The position numbers and the translations under genes were made by a program. This document shows, one piece after another, positions 1 to 8,906 of a DNA stretch of 64,000 bases (position 1 is its first letter; every line of letters starts with the position of its first letter). Source of the DNA: JBDHAC01 sp039588215 (lineage in GTDB: Bacteria; Gemmatimonadota; Gemmatimonadetes; Palauibacterales; Palauibacteraceae); NCBI GenBank assembly GCA_039588215.1, contig JBDHAD010000005.1, forward strand, positions 1 through 64,000. The letters run 5' to 3'. Below the pieces are notes generated by a model. The model ran no database searches, was not told the DNA's origin, and saw nothing but the letters and a program-made list of their open reading frames with translations.

Positions 1-2298
1 GGCGACCAGAAACGCGTTCTGGGCGTCCAGCACGTCGAGAATGGTGGCGGCGCCTTGGGCGTACGCGTCTCGCACCAGCTCGAAGTTCTGGCGCGCGGCA
101 TCGGCGGCCGCGCCAGAGAGGTCGATGTTCACGTACGACGCTCCGGCCCTATGGAGGGCGACGCGGGCCCGCTGCTCCACCCGCTCCGCAACGGCGCCGC
201 GCTCGAACTCCAGCCTCTCCACCTCACGCGACGCCTGACGCGTGTCCGCGGCGCGCTTGCCCCCCTCGAACAGGGGCAGCGAGCCGACGAGGCCCACGCT
301 CCAGCTCACATCGTCCAGCTCGGGGAACCCGAAGCCGAGGCTGTCCAGCGCCGCGCCTCCTGCGAAGCCCGCGCTACCAGCCCCGCCGCGGTCCAGCACG
401 TTCGTGACCTCGGCCTGGAGCGCGAAGCTCGGGAGCCAATAGGCGCGCCGAGTGGAGCTCAGGAATCGGTTCTGCGCCTCGATCGCCTCGCTGAAGGCGC
501 GGAGCTCCGGAGCATTGGCGAGCGCCTCCGCCGACATGAAGCGACGGAACACGTCGAAAGACCATTGATCGTCCGCGTACGGATACAGCCGCGCCACGAA
601 GGACACCTCCGGATCCGTGAGATCCGCCTCTTCGGTGGCGAAGGGCTCTTCCAGGGGGCGGTTCAGGATGCGGTTGAGCTCCATCTCGGCCACGTTTCGC
701 TCCGCCGAGCCACTGATGACTGCCTGCCGGTCGATCGCGATCTGGCTCTCCCACCTGAGGACCTCGGCCGGCCGGCCCGCGCCGATGCGCTCTCGCAAAC
801 GGGAATCCTCCAGGTTGGTGCGGGTGAGTCGAAGGTTCTCCTGCTGGATCCGCTCGAAGGTCTTGGCCCGTAGAACGTTCAGGTAGGCCGTCGCCGCCTC
901 GAGAGAGATGTCCAAGGAGAGGGCGTCGCGATCGTATTCACGGGAGTCTTGGAGCGAGCGCTGGGCGGAATAATTCGCCCATGCCGACTCGGAGAACAGG
1001 AGCTGGCTGAACGTTGCCGAGCCCGACAGGGTGCGCTCCGATTGCTGTCCGAAACTGGCCGACGCCCGGTCATCATCGATCACGGCCCCGAGCGAGGAGA
1101 TCTCCAATTGGGGGAGGAGCCGGGCGCGGGCCCGGGTCACCTCCGACTCGCCGCCGGACACGAACCGGTTGCGAGCCGCCAGGTCGAGGTTCACCTGGAT
1201 CGCCTCGCGCACGGCGTCGCCGAGGTTCAACGTCCGGGCGACTTCCCGCGCGCGCTCGTTGATGAGCACTGACTCCGTTACCACGTCCCAGGGAGGGTAG
1301 GTCCCTATGGCACGCGCGGTCTCCATGTTGATCGTGAGCTGGGCGGGGACCGTGAAGTCCGTCCTAAGCTCACCCGCGTCCTGTCCCAGCAACACGCTCT
1401 GGACGTTCAGGGCCAGCCGGCGGGCAAGGCGATCGAAGAACGCATTGGGCGTGCTGGTGGCCAGGAAGCCGCGCTCCACCTCCCGCTCATCCAACCGCGC
1501 GAAGCTCGGAAGACGCCGGTCGATCAGACCGCGCACGAGGTGATCGAGCTCGCCGGGCGCCCACGAGTGCAGAGGGGCGATGTACACGGCTTCGGTGCCC
1601 GCTGGAATCGCGTCGAGGGCGGCCTGCGCAGACGTCACCGAGATCACGTCGAGCTGAAGATTCAGGTGGGCCGCCGCCTCGGGAATCCCGTCGCCGAGTA
1701 CCGGAATCGCGTCCATCACCCGCCCGCTCATCAAGACCGCCATCCGCTGGAACGGCACAATGTCGAGAAAGGCGCGGATATCGGTCTCGAGCGTGAGCGG
1801 AATGGCCAGGTAGTTGAGGTTGGGGATGCCGCTCTTGCCCCCTGCATCGGGCAGACCCTGGGCATCGGGGTCAATGACGACCGGGGCCAACGCCGGTTTC
1901 GGCAGGCTCTCGCGCTGGGTCAGCTCGTGCGAGGCCAGGACTCCCAGTCCGATCACGATGTCCACATCGGGGGCCGCGAACAGGAGATCGATGGCCGCCC
2001 CGACGCCGGCCCGCGTCCAGTCGGCGATCAGAACCCGGTCATCGGGGACCACCGCGCCGAAGTCCTCCCGCACGAGCTCCTCGATCTCGCCGCGGAACAG
2101 GGGGAGAAGCTCGTCGTTTCGCTCCCACGGTCCGTCGATGACGATCCCGATGACGACGTTCGGCTCCGCCGTCGGCTCCGGTGCGGGCGGCTCCTGGGCG
2201 CTCACCGACGCCGGCCCGACGAAGAGCAGAGAGAGGACGAGAACGAGCAGGGAGAGGAGGACCAGCCTGCTCCTGGGATGGGGCGGCTCGCGTGTCAT
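1..2298 (-). CDS. ABC substrate-binding domain fused to TolC-type outer-membrane efflux protein (partial)
   Basis: The minus frame is open from an ATG at 2298 through the window edge (766 codons, no stop), so the C-terminus is missing. Residues 1-37 form a Sec signal (Leu-rich core, cleavage near SVSAQ). Residues about 45-335 read as a periplasmic substrate-binding fold of the ABC_sub_bind type: it starts with IGIVIDGPWE, contains the segment DIVIGLGVLASHELTQ, and ends with an N-x-E-T-A-R-A-I-G stretch like the family's NLKTAKxLG signature. From about residue 350 the protein becomes a TolC/OEP repeat (NLGDAVREAI, LPQLEISS, AATAYLNVLRAK, then a second repeat with LPLFEGGKRAADTR). An outer-membrane channel carrying its own solute-binding domain would link periplasmic capture to export or signalling; the substrate is unknown. 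No strong ribosome binding site precedes the ATG. The domain calls are secure; the function of the fusion is inference. Confidence 0.85.
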   Translation of the reverse strand, partial: MTREPPHPRSRLVLLSLLVLVLSLLFVGPASVSAQEPPAPEPTAEPNVVIGIVIDGPWERNDELLPLFRGEIEELVREDFGAVVPDDRVLIADWTRAGVGAAIDLLFAAPDVDIVIGLGVLASHELTQRESLPKPALAPVVIDPDAQGLPDAGGKSGIPNLNYLAIPLTLETDIRAFLDIVPFQRMAVLMSGRVMDAIPVLGDGIPEAAAHLNLQLDVISVTSAQAALDAIPAGTEAVYIAPLHSWAPGELDHLVRGLIDRRLPSFARLDEREVERGFLATSTPNAFFDRLARRLALNVQSVLLGQDAGELRTDFTVPAQLTINMETARAIGTYPPWDVVTESVLINERAREVARTLNLGDAVREAIQVNLDLAARNRFVSGGESEVTRARARLLPQLEISSLGAVIDDDRASASFGQQSERTLSGSATFSQLLFSESAWANYSAQRSLQDSREYDRDALSLDISLEAATAYLNVLRAKTFERIQQENLRLTRTNLEDSRLRERIGAGRPAEVLRWESQIAIDRQAVISGSAERNVAEMELNRILNRPLEEPFATEEADLTDPEVSFVARLYPYADDQWSFDVFRRFMSAEALANAPELRAFSEAIEAQNRFLSSTRRAYWLPSFALQAEVTNVLDRGGAGSAGFAGGAALDSLGFGFPELDDVSWSVGLVGSLPLFEGGKRAADTRQASREVERLEFERGAVAERVEQRARVALHRAGASYVNIDLSGAAADAARQNFELVRDAYAQGAATILDVLDAQNAFLVA

Positions 2299-2683
2299 GG
2301 CACCAACGCCATTCAGAGACAAGATTGACGACGCTTCGGGGGAAGACGAGTTACTCGCCCCGAACAGGTAGGAAAACTCTCACCCAGCAGGCCATCTCGG
2401 AAGGGGTTACGAGTCGTTTCTTCTCGCGGAGCCTTCGGGTTCGGTGGGGCTGTTCAGCTTTCGCGCTGCGCCTCGAGCTGTGCCCAGGAGCGAGCGACCA
2501 CCTCCTGATCGTCGCGTTGGTTTCGCTTCGACCGCCGAGCTCCCCTATTAGCGCCCCTGGCCCGGCCCTAGATTTCGACAGCTCAGACTCGCGGCGTTGG
2601 GTGGATGAGTCGACGCCCATTCGAGGGAAAGGTGAGAGTGGCCACGATCACACGGGATCTCGGCGTCGACATCGTGAGGATCG
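2299..2683. other. Divergent intergenic region
   Basis: This 385-base gap separates two genes reading outward. It is less GC-rich than its flanks and should hold both promoters. I see no convincing small gene, hairpin or known regulatory motif. Short open frames here have no family resemblance and no ribosome binding site. Confidence 0.5.
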
Positions 2684-4339
2684 ATGGGCTCTAACGCGTC
2701 CTCCCCCCCGGCCGACTCACGCAAAACCAGCTCGAATAGACTGAGGGCCGCTATCCGACGGGTGACCGTCGTCGGCGTCATGGCGGCGCTCGGGACAAGC
2801 AAGCCGGTCGCGGCGCAGGACGCTCACTACTGGACCTTTCAGCATGGCCCCAGGGCGGCGCTGCTCGGCGGCGCCATCATCGGCAGCGTCTCCGACATTG
2901 GGGCCACGTTTTACAACCCCGGGGCGCTCGCCCTCGCCGATTCGCTCGCGTTCGCCTTCGTCGTGAACCTGCTCGAGGTGGAGAACACCACGCTGAAGGA
3001 TGCCGCGGGCACGGGCATCGATCTCGGCTCGACGTTTGCGGGCCCCATCCCGAACATCCTGGCGGGCAAGATCTCATCGGGCTCCGATGGGAACAATGTG
3101 ATCACCTACTCCATCATCACCCGCCAACGAGGACGGACCGATGCGATCGCGAGGGTCCTGCTCGCGGAAGAGACGATCCCGCCGGACCGGCAGCTGTCCG
3201 ACTTTTTCGGCCGCGCTCGAGTCGAGTCCTCGTTCTCGGAGTGGTGGGCCGGACTGAGCTGGGCGCGCTCGATCGGACCGCGGATCGGGGTCGGAGCCAC
3301 GTGGTACCTCGCAGCCCGCAGCCAACGAAATGCCACCACCCTCGCGGGGGAGGCATTGGACGTAGCGGGTGGCGGCCTGGTCGACGTTCGGTTTCGCGAT
3401 TTCGAATACTTCAATGTCCGGACCCTATGGAAGGGCGGCCTGTTCATCGATTATCCGAGGATCACCGCCGGCCTCACGGTGACGACCCCTGGCATCCGGT
3501 TGGGCGGGGGCGGCAAAGCCACGTCGGAAAACCTGTTGATCGGACAGGATGAGGATGGGGATGGCCGACCCGACACCGAATTCGCCGCCGCGCTCCAGAA
3601 GGACCTCGCCTCGACCTACCGCACTCCTCTCTCTGTCGGTCTTGGGGGAGCATGGCGCTTCACGTCGACCACCCGGCTTCACGCGAGCACCGAATGGTAC
3701 GATGCCGTGGGTCGATACGACGTGCTCGACACGGGAGGGTTCGAGGCGCAGGGCTCAGGGAAACAGGTGCCCTTCGAGGTGATCGACGCACGCACCACGG
3801 TGTGGAACTACGCGATCGGCCTCGAGCATGAGTTCAGCCCGAAGTTCAAGGGGTATGGGAGCTGGTCGACCGACAACAGCGGCCGCCCCGACGATGCCTT
3901 TGCCACCGACCTGTCGATCACGAACTGGGGTGTCCGCTTGCTCTCGGTCGGCGCCGATCTCCGGATCGGTCAGCGGAGCCTCACCCTCGGCATCGGTTAC
4001 GGCTGGGGAGGCAGCACCTCGCAGCAACTGGTCGACTTCCTGGAGGCGACAGCCGGAGACCTGCTCGGCGAGCCCACCTCCGCCCCGTTCCGGTACCGGA
4101 CCGTGCGGCTCATCAAACCAGCCGACAACCGGTTGCCCGGTCGCTCGAATGGTGCCCGTTACTGCCCGGCCACGGCATACAGCAGATCCACGTACGCCTT
4201 CTCCACCTCCGCCAACCCGGCCACCGTCGAGCCCTCGGCCGGGTGGATCACCATGTACTCGTTGGGGGCGTGCGCGCCCGAGCCATGGCCGAGCCCCGAG
4301 AACACGAGCGGAAGCCCGAGCCGCTCGGTGAACTGGTAG
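2684..4339 (+). CDS. FadL/OMPP1-like outer-membrane transport protein with aberrant C-terminus
   Basis: The 551-residue protein has an N-terminal signal (core VVGVMAALG, cleavage near VAAQ) followed by GGAIIGSVSDIGATFYNPGA, which resembles the start of FadL/TodX barrels where the NPA motif follows the hatch. Alternating amphipathic strands continue to about residue 475 (GIGYGWGG, then RYRTVRLI). A short acidic loop DEDGDGRPD looks like a calcium-binding turn. The start is supported by GAGG just upstream of the ATG. The last 60 or so residues (after RYRTVRLI) are Pro/Ser-rich, do not look like barrel strands, and lie antisense to the next gene for 181 bases. The original stop was probably lost by mutation or frameshift near 4110-4150. 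Such barrels import hydrophobic compounds; the substrate here cannot be told. Confidence 0.6.
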   Translation: MGSNASSPPADSRKTSSNRLRAAIRRVTVVGVMAALGTSKPVAAQDAHYWTFQHGPRAALLGGAIIGSVSDIGATFYNPGALALADSLAFAFVVNLLEVENTTLKDAAGTGIDLGSTFAGPIPNILAGKISSGSDGNNVITYSIITRQRGRTDAIARVLLAEETIPPDRQLSDFFGRARVESSFSEWWAGLSWARSIGPRIGVGATWYLAARSQRNATTLAGEALDVAGGGLVDVRFRDFEYFNVRTLWKGGLFIDYPRITAGLTVTTPGIRLGGGGKATSENLLIGQDEDGDGRPDTEFAAALQKDLASTYRTPLSVGLGGAWRFTSTTRLHASTEWYDAVGRYDVLDTGGFEAQGSGKQVPFEVIDARTTVWNYAIGLEHEFSPKFKGYGSWSTDNSGRPDDAFATDLSITNWGVRLLSVGADLRIGQRSLTLGIGYGWGGSTSQQLVDFLEATAGDLLGEPTSAPFRYRTVRLIKPADNRLPGRSNGARYCPATAYSRSTYAFSTSANPATVEPSAGWITMYSLGACAPEPWPSPENTSGSPSRSVNW

Positions 4340-5763
4340 AACGGCGCGCTCCCGGCCAGTCGCGGCATGACCGTCGGGGTATGCCCGTACTTGTTGAACA
4401 CGCCGATCGTCTGAGCCGCCGGATACCCCTCCATCGAACGCACCACGACATCGGGGAACCCCTGTTCCACGAGGTAGTCCTCGATCTTCTGCTGTGCCTC
4501 GTCAGGGTCGATCCCGTACGGGAGTCGCGAGTCGACCTTGGCGGTCGCCATGTGGGGAAGGATCGTCTTTGCGCCGGGTCCGTCGTACCCGCCCCAGATC
4601 CCGTCGATGTTCAGGGTCGGCTCGTACAGGTACCGCAGGATGGCGTCGCGACCCGTGAGCCCGTCGATCCAGTGATCCAGGCCGAGGGTCTCCTGCTGGA
4701 TAGCGTCATCCCAGCCATCCACGAGACCGTTGATCAACATCTGCTCTTCTTGCGTGGGCGGACGGACATCGTCGTAATAGCCGGGGATGAGGATCGTATT
4801 GCCGTCCTTGCTCGTCATCGACGAGAGCGCCTGCACCAATCGCCAGGCGGGCGCATCCACGATCGCCTTGTAGGAGCCGTGGATCTCGGCGTTCTCGGGC
4901 CCGCCCCAATCGCCGCCCTTCGACTCCACCTCCATGTAGATGATGCCCTTCACGCCCATGCTCATCCGCATCCTGCCCTGCGCGCCCTGGTTGTTCATCG
5001 GGAACAGCGCGCCGTCGGCCTCGGCGAGGCGGTCCGCGTACGCGTCGACGATCTGCGGGTAGTGGACGGAGCCGATCTCCTCCTCGCCCTCGGCCGTCAC
5101 CATCAGGTTCACCGGCAGCCCGCCGGTCGTCTCGATGATGGATTGGACCGCGTTGAAGAACGCGCGCTCGGGCCCCTTCTGGTTCGTGGCGCCGCGTGCC
5201 ATGAGGATCGTGCCCAGCTCGCTGTCGATGAGGTTGGCTTCGAACGGCGGCGACTCCCAGTCCTCGAGATTCACGGGTTGGACGTCGTACATGAGGTAGA
5301 CGAGCAGGGTCTGCTCGGCGCCCGCATCGTAGTACCCCCACACCCCGGGGTGGCCGTCGGTCGGGACGAGCTCCGCCTCGGCGAACCCCATGCCCTCGAG
5401 GTCGGAGCGCAGCATCTTGGCCATCTCCTGGATGCCGTCGTTCTGCGCGCTGATCGACCGCTGGCGCATCCAGCGCTGCAGGTTGCCGATGTGGGCGTCC
5501 AGGTTGGCGTCGATGTGGGCGTACACCTCCGCGTGCTCGCCCGTGTACGCGGTGATCGACGACGCGTCGAACTTCTCGTCGGTCGTGAACTCGAACGACG
5601 CGGTGCTGGGCGCCGCCATATCCGTCGGGCTGGACGAACGCACTTCTGCGGTGCCGGAGGGCGATTCGGAGTCGGGGGCCTGGCAGCCTGCCGCGGCCAA
5701 ACCGAGGCTGATGGCGAGGGCGGGGAAGACGGTGCGCGGGCGGGAATACGGCGTCGACGACAT
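4159..5763 (-). CDS. M20 family metallopeptidase, lipoprotein, altered metal ligands
   Basis: The start is the ATG at 5763, which has a strong AGGAGG 5 bases upstream. The 534-residue product begins with a lipoprotein signal (core LAISLGLAAAGC). M20 dipeptidase/carboxypeptidase features are present: DVQPVN, the glutamate cluster EGEEEIGS (Glu227-229), a dimerisation-domain region, and the late HAPNE motif with the last metal-binding His. Two usual ligands are replaced. The His of the H-x-D motif is Met158 (LMYD, with Asp160 kept), and the bridging Asp of the D-x-K-G motif is Asn194 (ATNQKG). Family members cleave dipeptides or acyl-amino acids with two zinc ions; this one may bind metal differently or be inactive. 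It is probably anchored facing the periplasm. Its 3' end overlaps the tail of the convergent barrel gene. Confidence 0.85.
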   Translation of the reverse strand: MSSTPYSRPRTVFPALAISLGLAAAGCQAPDSESPSGTAEVRSSSPTDMAAPSTASFEFTTDEKFDASSITAYTGEHAEVYAHIDANLDAHIGNLQRWMRQRSISAQNDGIQEMAKMLRSDLEGMGFAEAELVPTDGHPGVWGYYDAGAEQTLLVYLMYDVQPVNLEDWESPPFEANLIDSELGTILMARGATNQKGPERAFFNAVQSIIETTGGLPVNLMVTAEGEEEIGSVHYPQIVDAYADRLAEADGALFPMNNQGAQGRMRMSMGVKGIIYMEVESKGGDWGGPENAEIHGSYKAIVDAPAWRLVQALSSMTSKDGNTILIPGYYDDVRPPTQEEQMLINGLVDGWDDAIQQETLGLDHWIDGLTGRDAILRYLYEPTLNIDGIWGGYDGPGAKTILPHMATAKVDSRLPYGIDPDEAQQKIEDYLVEQGFPDVVVRSMEGYPAAQTIGVFNKYGHTPTVMPRLAGSAPFYQFTERLGLPLVFSGLGHGSGAHAPNEYMVIHPAEGSTVAGLAEVEKAYVDLLYAVAGQ

Positions 5764-5937
5764 GGTACCTCCTACGGCTACAAACACGGGTGGTGTGGAC
5801 AGCGACGGAAGGTCGTGGGGATGGCCGATTTCGACAAGCCCCTCGTGAGGGATCCAACCGGGCCAGAGAGGGCCGGCCGGCTCGCGGGACCTGATCCCCC
5901 GTCTACGGGCCCCGCCTAGGTCGCGCTGACTCGTCGA

Positions 5938-7455
5938 CTATCGCCGTGCTCCGACCATGCGCTCGAGATCGGCGATCCGTCGGGAAAGTCCGGCTGTCAG
6001 CAGATCGGCCCCATCCTCGGTGACCAGCACCTCGTCCTCGGTGAACACGGAGATCCCGCGGTCGTGGTTGTAGTACCAGGGCTCGACCGTGAACACCATG
6101 CCGGGAGCGAGCGGGGTGTCGGGAAGGCTCGGGTCACCCGTCGACAGCCCCAGGTGGTGCCCGAAGAAGAGACCGGTCTGCATGTATGGCCGGTGCTCCG
6201 GATGGATTACGGATTCCGCGACGGCTCGCAGCTGGCCGAAGGTGATGCCGGGTCGGACCGCGGCGATGATCGCGTCGGCTACCGCGATCTCCATTGCGAG
6301 GATCGTCGCCTGCTCGGTCGAAAAGCTGCCCGACACCGGGAACGTGCGCCCCACATCGCTCACGTAATGATCCAGCTCGCACCCGACATCGAAGATGACG
6401 AGGTCGCCATCGACCATGGCCCGATTCCGGCGATCGTAATGCGCCGCGAGGATCCGCCAAGGCCACAACGAGTTCGGGCCGGACTTGATGATCGGCGAGA
6501 ACGCGACCCGCTGCGCGCCCCTCTCCTTGCAGGCGGCCTCGAACACGGCCTCCAGCTCACGCTCGGTGACGCCCTCGCGAATCGACCCTGCTGCCTCGCG
6601 GATCGCCTCTTGTGTGAGCGCCGCCGAACGTCGCAGGGCTTCGATCTCGGCCGGGCTCTTGACCATCCGGACGCGTGCGATTTCGGTGTGCGCGTTCTCG
6701 ATCCTCAGCTCCGGGTACGCGTACTGGAGGTGGTAGAGCGAAAGCAGGAGCGGGTCCCAGTCGGGGATCAGCGACGTCTCGACGCGGCGAATCTGCCCCG
6801 GCCGGCCGGGGTTGAACCGCAGCGTGCGCCGGCCGTCGGCCCACGAGACGAGAAGGCGGTCCAGCTCGGCGATCGGCAGCACGACCGCGATCCCGGAACG
6901 CTCGGCGATCGTGGGGTCGTCGGCGAGCGGTCGGCCGGGGAAATCGTTGGGCCGGGTGGCGCTCTCGAACCGGAAGTCACCGCGCGGCAGGAACAACGTC
7001 GTCGAACCGTTCTCCGTGTCGAGGAACAGGGCGGAGCTTGGAAGCTCGAGTCCGGTCAGATAGAGGAAATCGTCCGCCTGGCGAAACGTCTCCCCGTGGC
7101 TGAGTCCGTGTGCGCTGAGGACGAGCAGGCCTCCACCCCCCGAGTCGCGTAGCGCCCGTATCACGGCTTCCCTGCGTCGCGCGTACTCTTCGGCCGGGAA
7201 CTGAAGCGAGGTCCAATCGAAGAGATGCTCGACCGCAGGCTGTTGCCGGGCGGGTGTCGCGCCTGCCGGGTCGGGCTCCTGCGCGGCCACCTTGGTCGCC
7301 CCCACGGGGAGGTTCGCTGCCGCGACGGCCAGGAGTGCGAGCGTGAAGGCGAGCGGTGACCGGGCCGCCCCCAGATTCCGCTCAGCGGTCGGTTGACTTC
7401 GCAGCGATCCGCACGGTCCTGTCACGCCCCACCTCATCGTGCCCCGCTTCATCAT
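5938..7455 (-). CDS. M24 family metallopeptidase (Xaa-Pro aminopeptidase type), exported
   Basis: A signal peptide (core FTLALLAVAAANLPVGA, cleavage near VAAQ) precedes an aminopeptidase P N-terminal domain (REAVIRALRDSGGGGLLVL ... FLYLTGLE) and a creatinase-fold catalytic domain. All five metal ligands appear intact: the two Asp of FDVGCELDHYVSDVGRT, the His of HHLGLSTGDP, and the Glu of VFTVEPW and FTEDEVLV. The enzyme should remove N-terminal residues before proline in the periplasm. The start is uncertain: ATG at 7455 is used, but neighbouring ATGs at 7452 and 7437 are possible, and the Shine-Dalgarno-like GGGAGG lies rather far upstream. The M20 gene follows 174 bases downstream on the same strand, so the two may be co-expressed for peptide use. 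Confidence 0.88.
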   Translation of the reverse strand: MMKRGTMRWGVTGPCGSLRSQPTAERNLGAARSPLAFTLALLAVAAANLPVGATKVAAQEPDPAGATPARQQPAVEHLFDWTSLQFPAEEYARRREAVIRALRDSGGGGLLVLSAHGLSHGETFRQADDFLYLTGLELPSSALFLDTENGSTTLFLPRGDFRFESATRPNDFPGRPLADDPTIAERSGIAVVLPIAELDRLLVSWADGRRTLRFNPGRPGQIRRVETSLIPDWDPLLLSLYHLQYAYPELRIENAHTEIARVRMVKSPAEIEALRRSAALTQEAIREAAGSIREGVTERELEAVFEAACKERGAQRVAFSPIIKSGPNSLWPWRILAAHYDRRNRAMVDGDLVIFDVGCELDHYVSDVGRTFPVSGSFSTEQATILAMEIAVADAIIAAVRPGITFGQLRAVAESVIHPEHRPYMQTGLFFGHHLGLSTGDPSLPDTPLAPGMVFTVEPWYYNHDRGISVFTEDEVLVTEDGADLLTAGLSRRIADLERMVGARR

Positions 7456-7588
7456 GCTCGCATTTCCATTCCTGTGCCCCTCCCGGCGGTCCAAGCTAGA
7501 CCGTGGCGGGACGGCCGGCGAGGCGAACGCCGCGCAACTAAGCTCCGCGTGCTAAGTTGCCGTCAGGAACCCACGAAGGAGAATCCAC

Positions 7589-8827
7589 ATGGCTCGCAGT
7601 CCACGCCTCCGCCATCGCCGTTCGGCCCGACAGTCAGCTGTCGGCGTCCCCCCGCGCGGGCTCCCGGTTCTCGGGCTGCCCGTCTTCCTGGGGGCGGTCC
7701 TGGCCGGTTGTGCGGCTGAGCCCGAGGAGCGTGCGTTCGTCGAACTGCTAGGCACAGACACGATGGCCATCGAGGTCTTCCGCCGATCGGCGGACGGGCT
7801 GAGCGGCGAGATGCTCGCCCGCAGCCCGGTGACGCTGGTCGGGCGCTACGAGGTCACGTTCGCGCCGGACGGATCGGTCTCACACTTCGGGCTGGAGTGG
7901 GAGACGCCCGCGGAGAATCCGGATGGGCCGGCACCCTCCAGCATCACGATCGAGGTGACCGGGGACAGCGCCACGATCATCAGACAAAGCGAGGGCGAGA
8001 CCGTCACCCAGCAAGTCGTGGCCGCACCGCACCCGGTACCGACCACCGGTCGGGTGCCCCTGGCCGTGGGGCTGTTCGAGCACGCCGTACAGCTGGCCCT
8101 GGCGTCCGATTCGGGCGAGGAGCCGTTCGGCTTCACGATGCTGTGGCCCATGCGCGGCCGATCCTCCCCTAACGCCATCAGCCAGCGCGGCCCCGGCGAG
8201 ATGTCGCTGGACTTCTTCGGGAATCCGCTCATCGCGCGCGTGGACGCGAGCGGCCGGATCACGTCGATCACGGGCGGCGAGACCACCATAAAAGTCGAGA
8301 TCGAGCCGATCGAGCCGCCCGATATAGCGTCGCTGGCGGCCGGCTTCGCCGCGCGCGATGCACGGGGAGAGGGTGTGGGGACTCCCTCTCCCGGGGCGAC
8401 CGTCACCGAGAGTGGTGGCGGAGCGACCTTCGAGATCGCCTACAGCCGCCCGGCGAAGCGCGGGCGTGAGATCTGGGGAGGTCTCGTCCCATACAGCGAG
8501 GTGTGGCGCACGGGCGCGAACGCCGCCACGCAGTTCACCACCGATCGCGACCTGGTCATCGGTGATGCGGAAGTGCCGGCCGGCGCGTATACCCTGTGGA
8601 GCATCTACACGGCCGAGTCGGCGACGCTGATCATCAACTCGCAGACTGGCCAATGGGGCACGGCGTACGACGAGGCGCAGGACTTCGCCCGGGTAGAGAT
8701 GAGCGCGCGAGGGCTCGAGGAGCCCATGGAGCGTTTCACGATCTCGATCGAGCCGACCGAGGACGGAGGAATCCTACAGCTGAACTGGGACCGCACCCGC
8801 TTCACAGTGCCGATGCGGGTCCGTTAG
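7589..8827 (+). CDS. DUF2911 domain lipoprotein
   Basis: The ATG is preceded by AAGGAG at 8 bases. The N-terminus is a long lipoprotein signal ending in the lipobox LAGC. Residues about 50-250 form a first beta-rich region of unknown type. Residues about 275-412 are a DUF2911 domain (YSRPAKRGREIWGGLVPY, WRTGANAATQFTT, PAGAYTLWSIY, GQWGTAYD). DUF2911 proteins are common in secretome-rich bacteria such as Bacteroidota and Gemmatimonadota; their function is unknown. A strong hairpin follows 20 bases after the stop and separates this gene from the Omp85-type barrel downstream. No enzymatic residues can be proposed. Confidence 0.85.
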   Translation: MARSPRLRHRRSARQSAVGVPPRGLPVLGLPVFLGAVLAGCAAEPEERAFVELLGTDTMAIEVFRRSADGLSGEMLARSPVTLVGRYEVTFAPDGSVSHFGLEWETPAENPDGPAPSSITIEVTGDSATIIRQSEGETVTQQVVAAPHPVPTTGRVPLAVGLFEHAVQLALASDSGEEPFGFTMLWPMRGRSSPNAISQRGPGEMSLDFFGNPLIARVDASGRITSITGGETTIKVEIEPIEPPDIASLAAGFAARDARGEGVGTPSPGATVTESGGGATFEIAYSRPAKRGREIWGGLVPYSEVWRTGANAATQFTTDRDLVIGDAEVPAGAYTLWSIYTAESATLIINSQTGQWGTAYDEAQDFARVEMSARGLEEPMERFTISIEPTEDGGILQLNWDRTRFTVPMRVR

Positions 8828-8847
8828 GATCGCACCGGTAGCCCGCC

Positions 8848-8881
8848 TATCGGCCGGTCGGGCGTTTCCGACCGGCCGATA
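8848..8881. terminator. Perfect 14-bp hairpin between two co-directional genes
   Basis: The stem TATCGGCCGGTCGG pairs perfectly with its complement across a 6-base loop. There is no T-tract, so a simple intrinsic terminator is uncertain. It ends 25 bases before the start codon of the next gene and could act as a terminator/attenuator or an mRNA-processing and stability element. Confidence 0.5.
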
Positions 8882-8906
8882 CCTAATACCCGATGGGGAG
8901 ATGGCA

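Noticed and set aside
55..2328. Long open frames on the plus strand here and across from other genes (for example 4243-5919, 9096-11153, 45033-46424)
   Set aside because: They are antisense to well-supported genes, lack family motifs and arise from high GC content.
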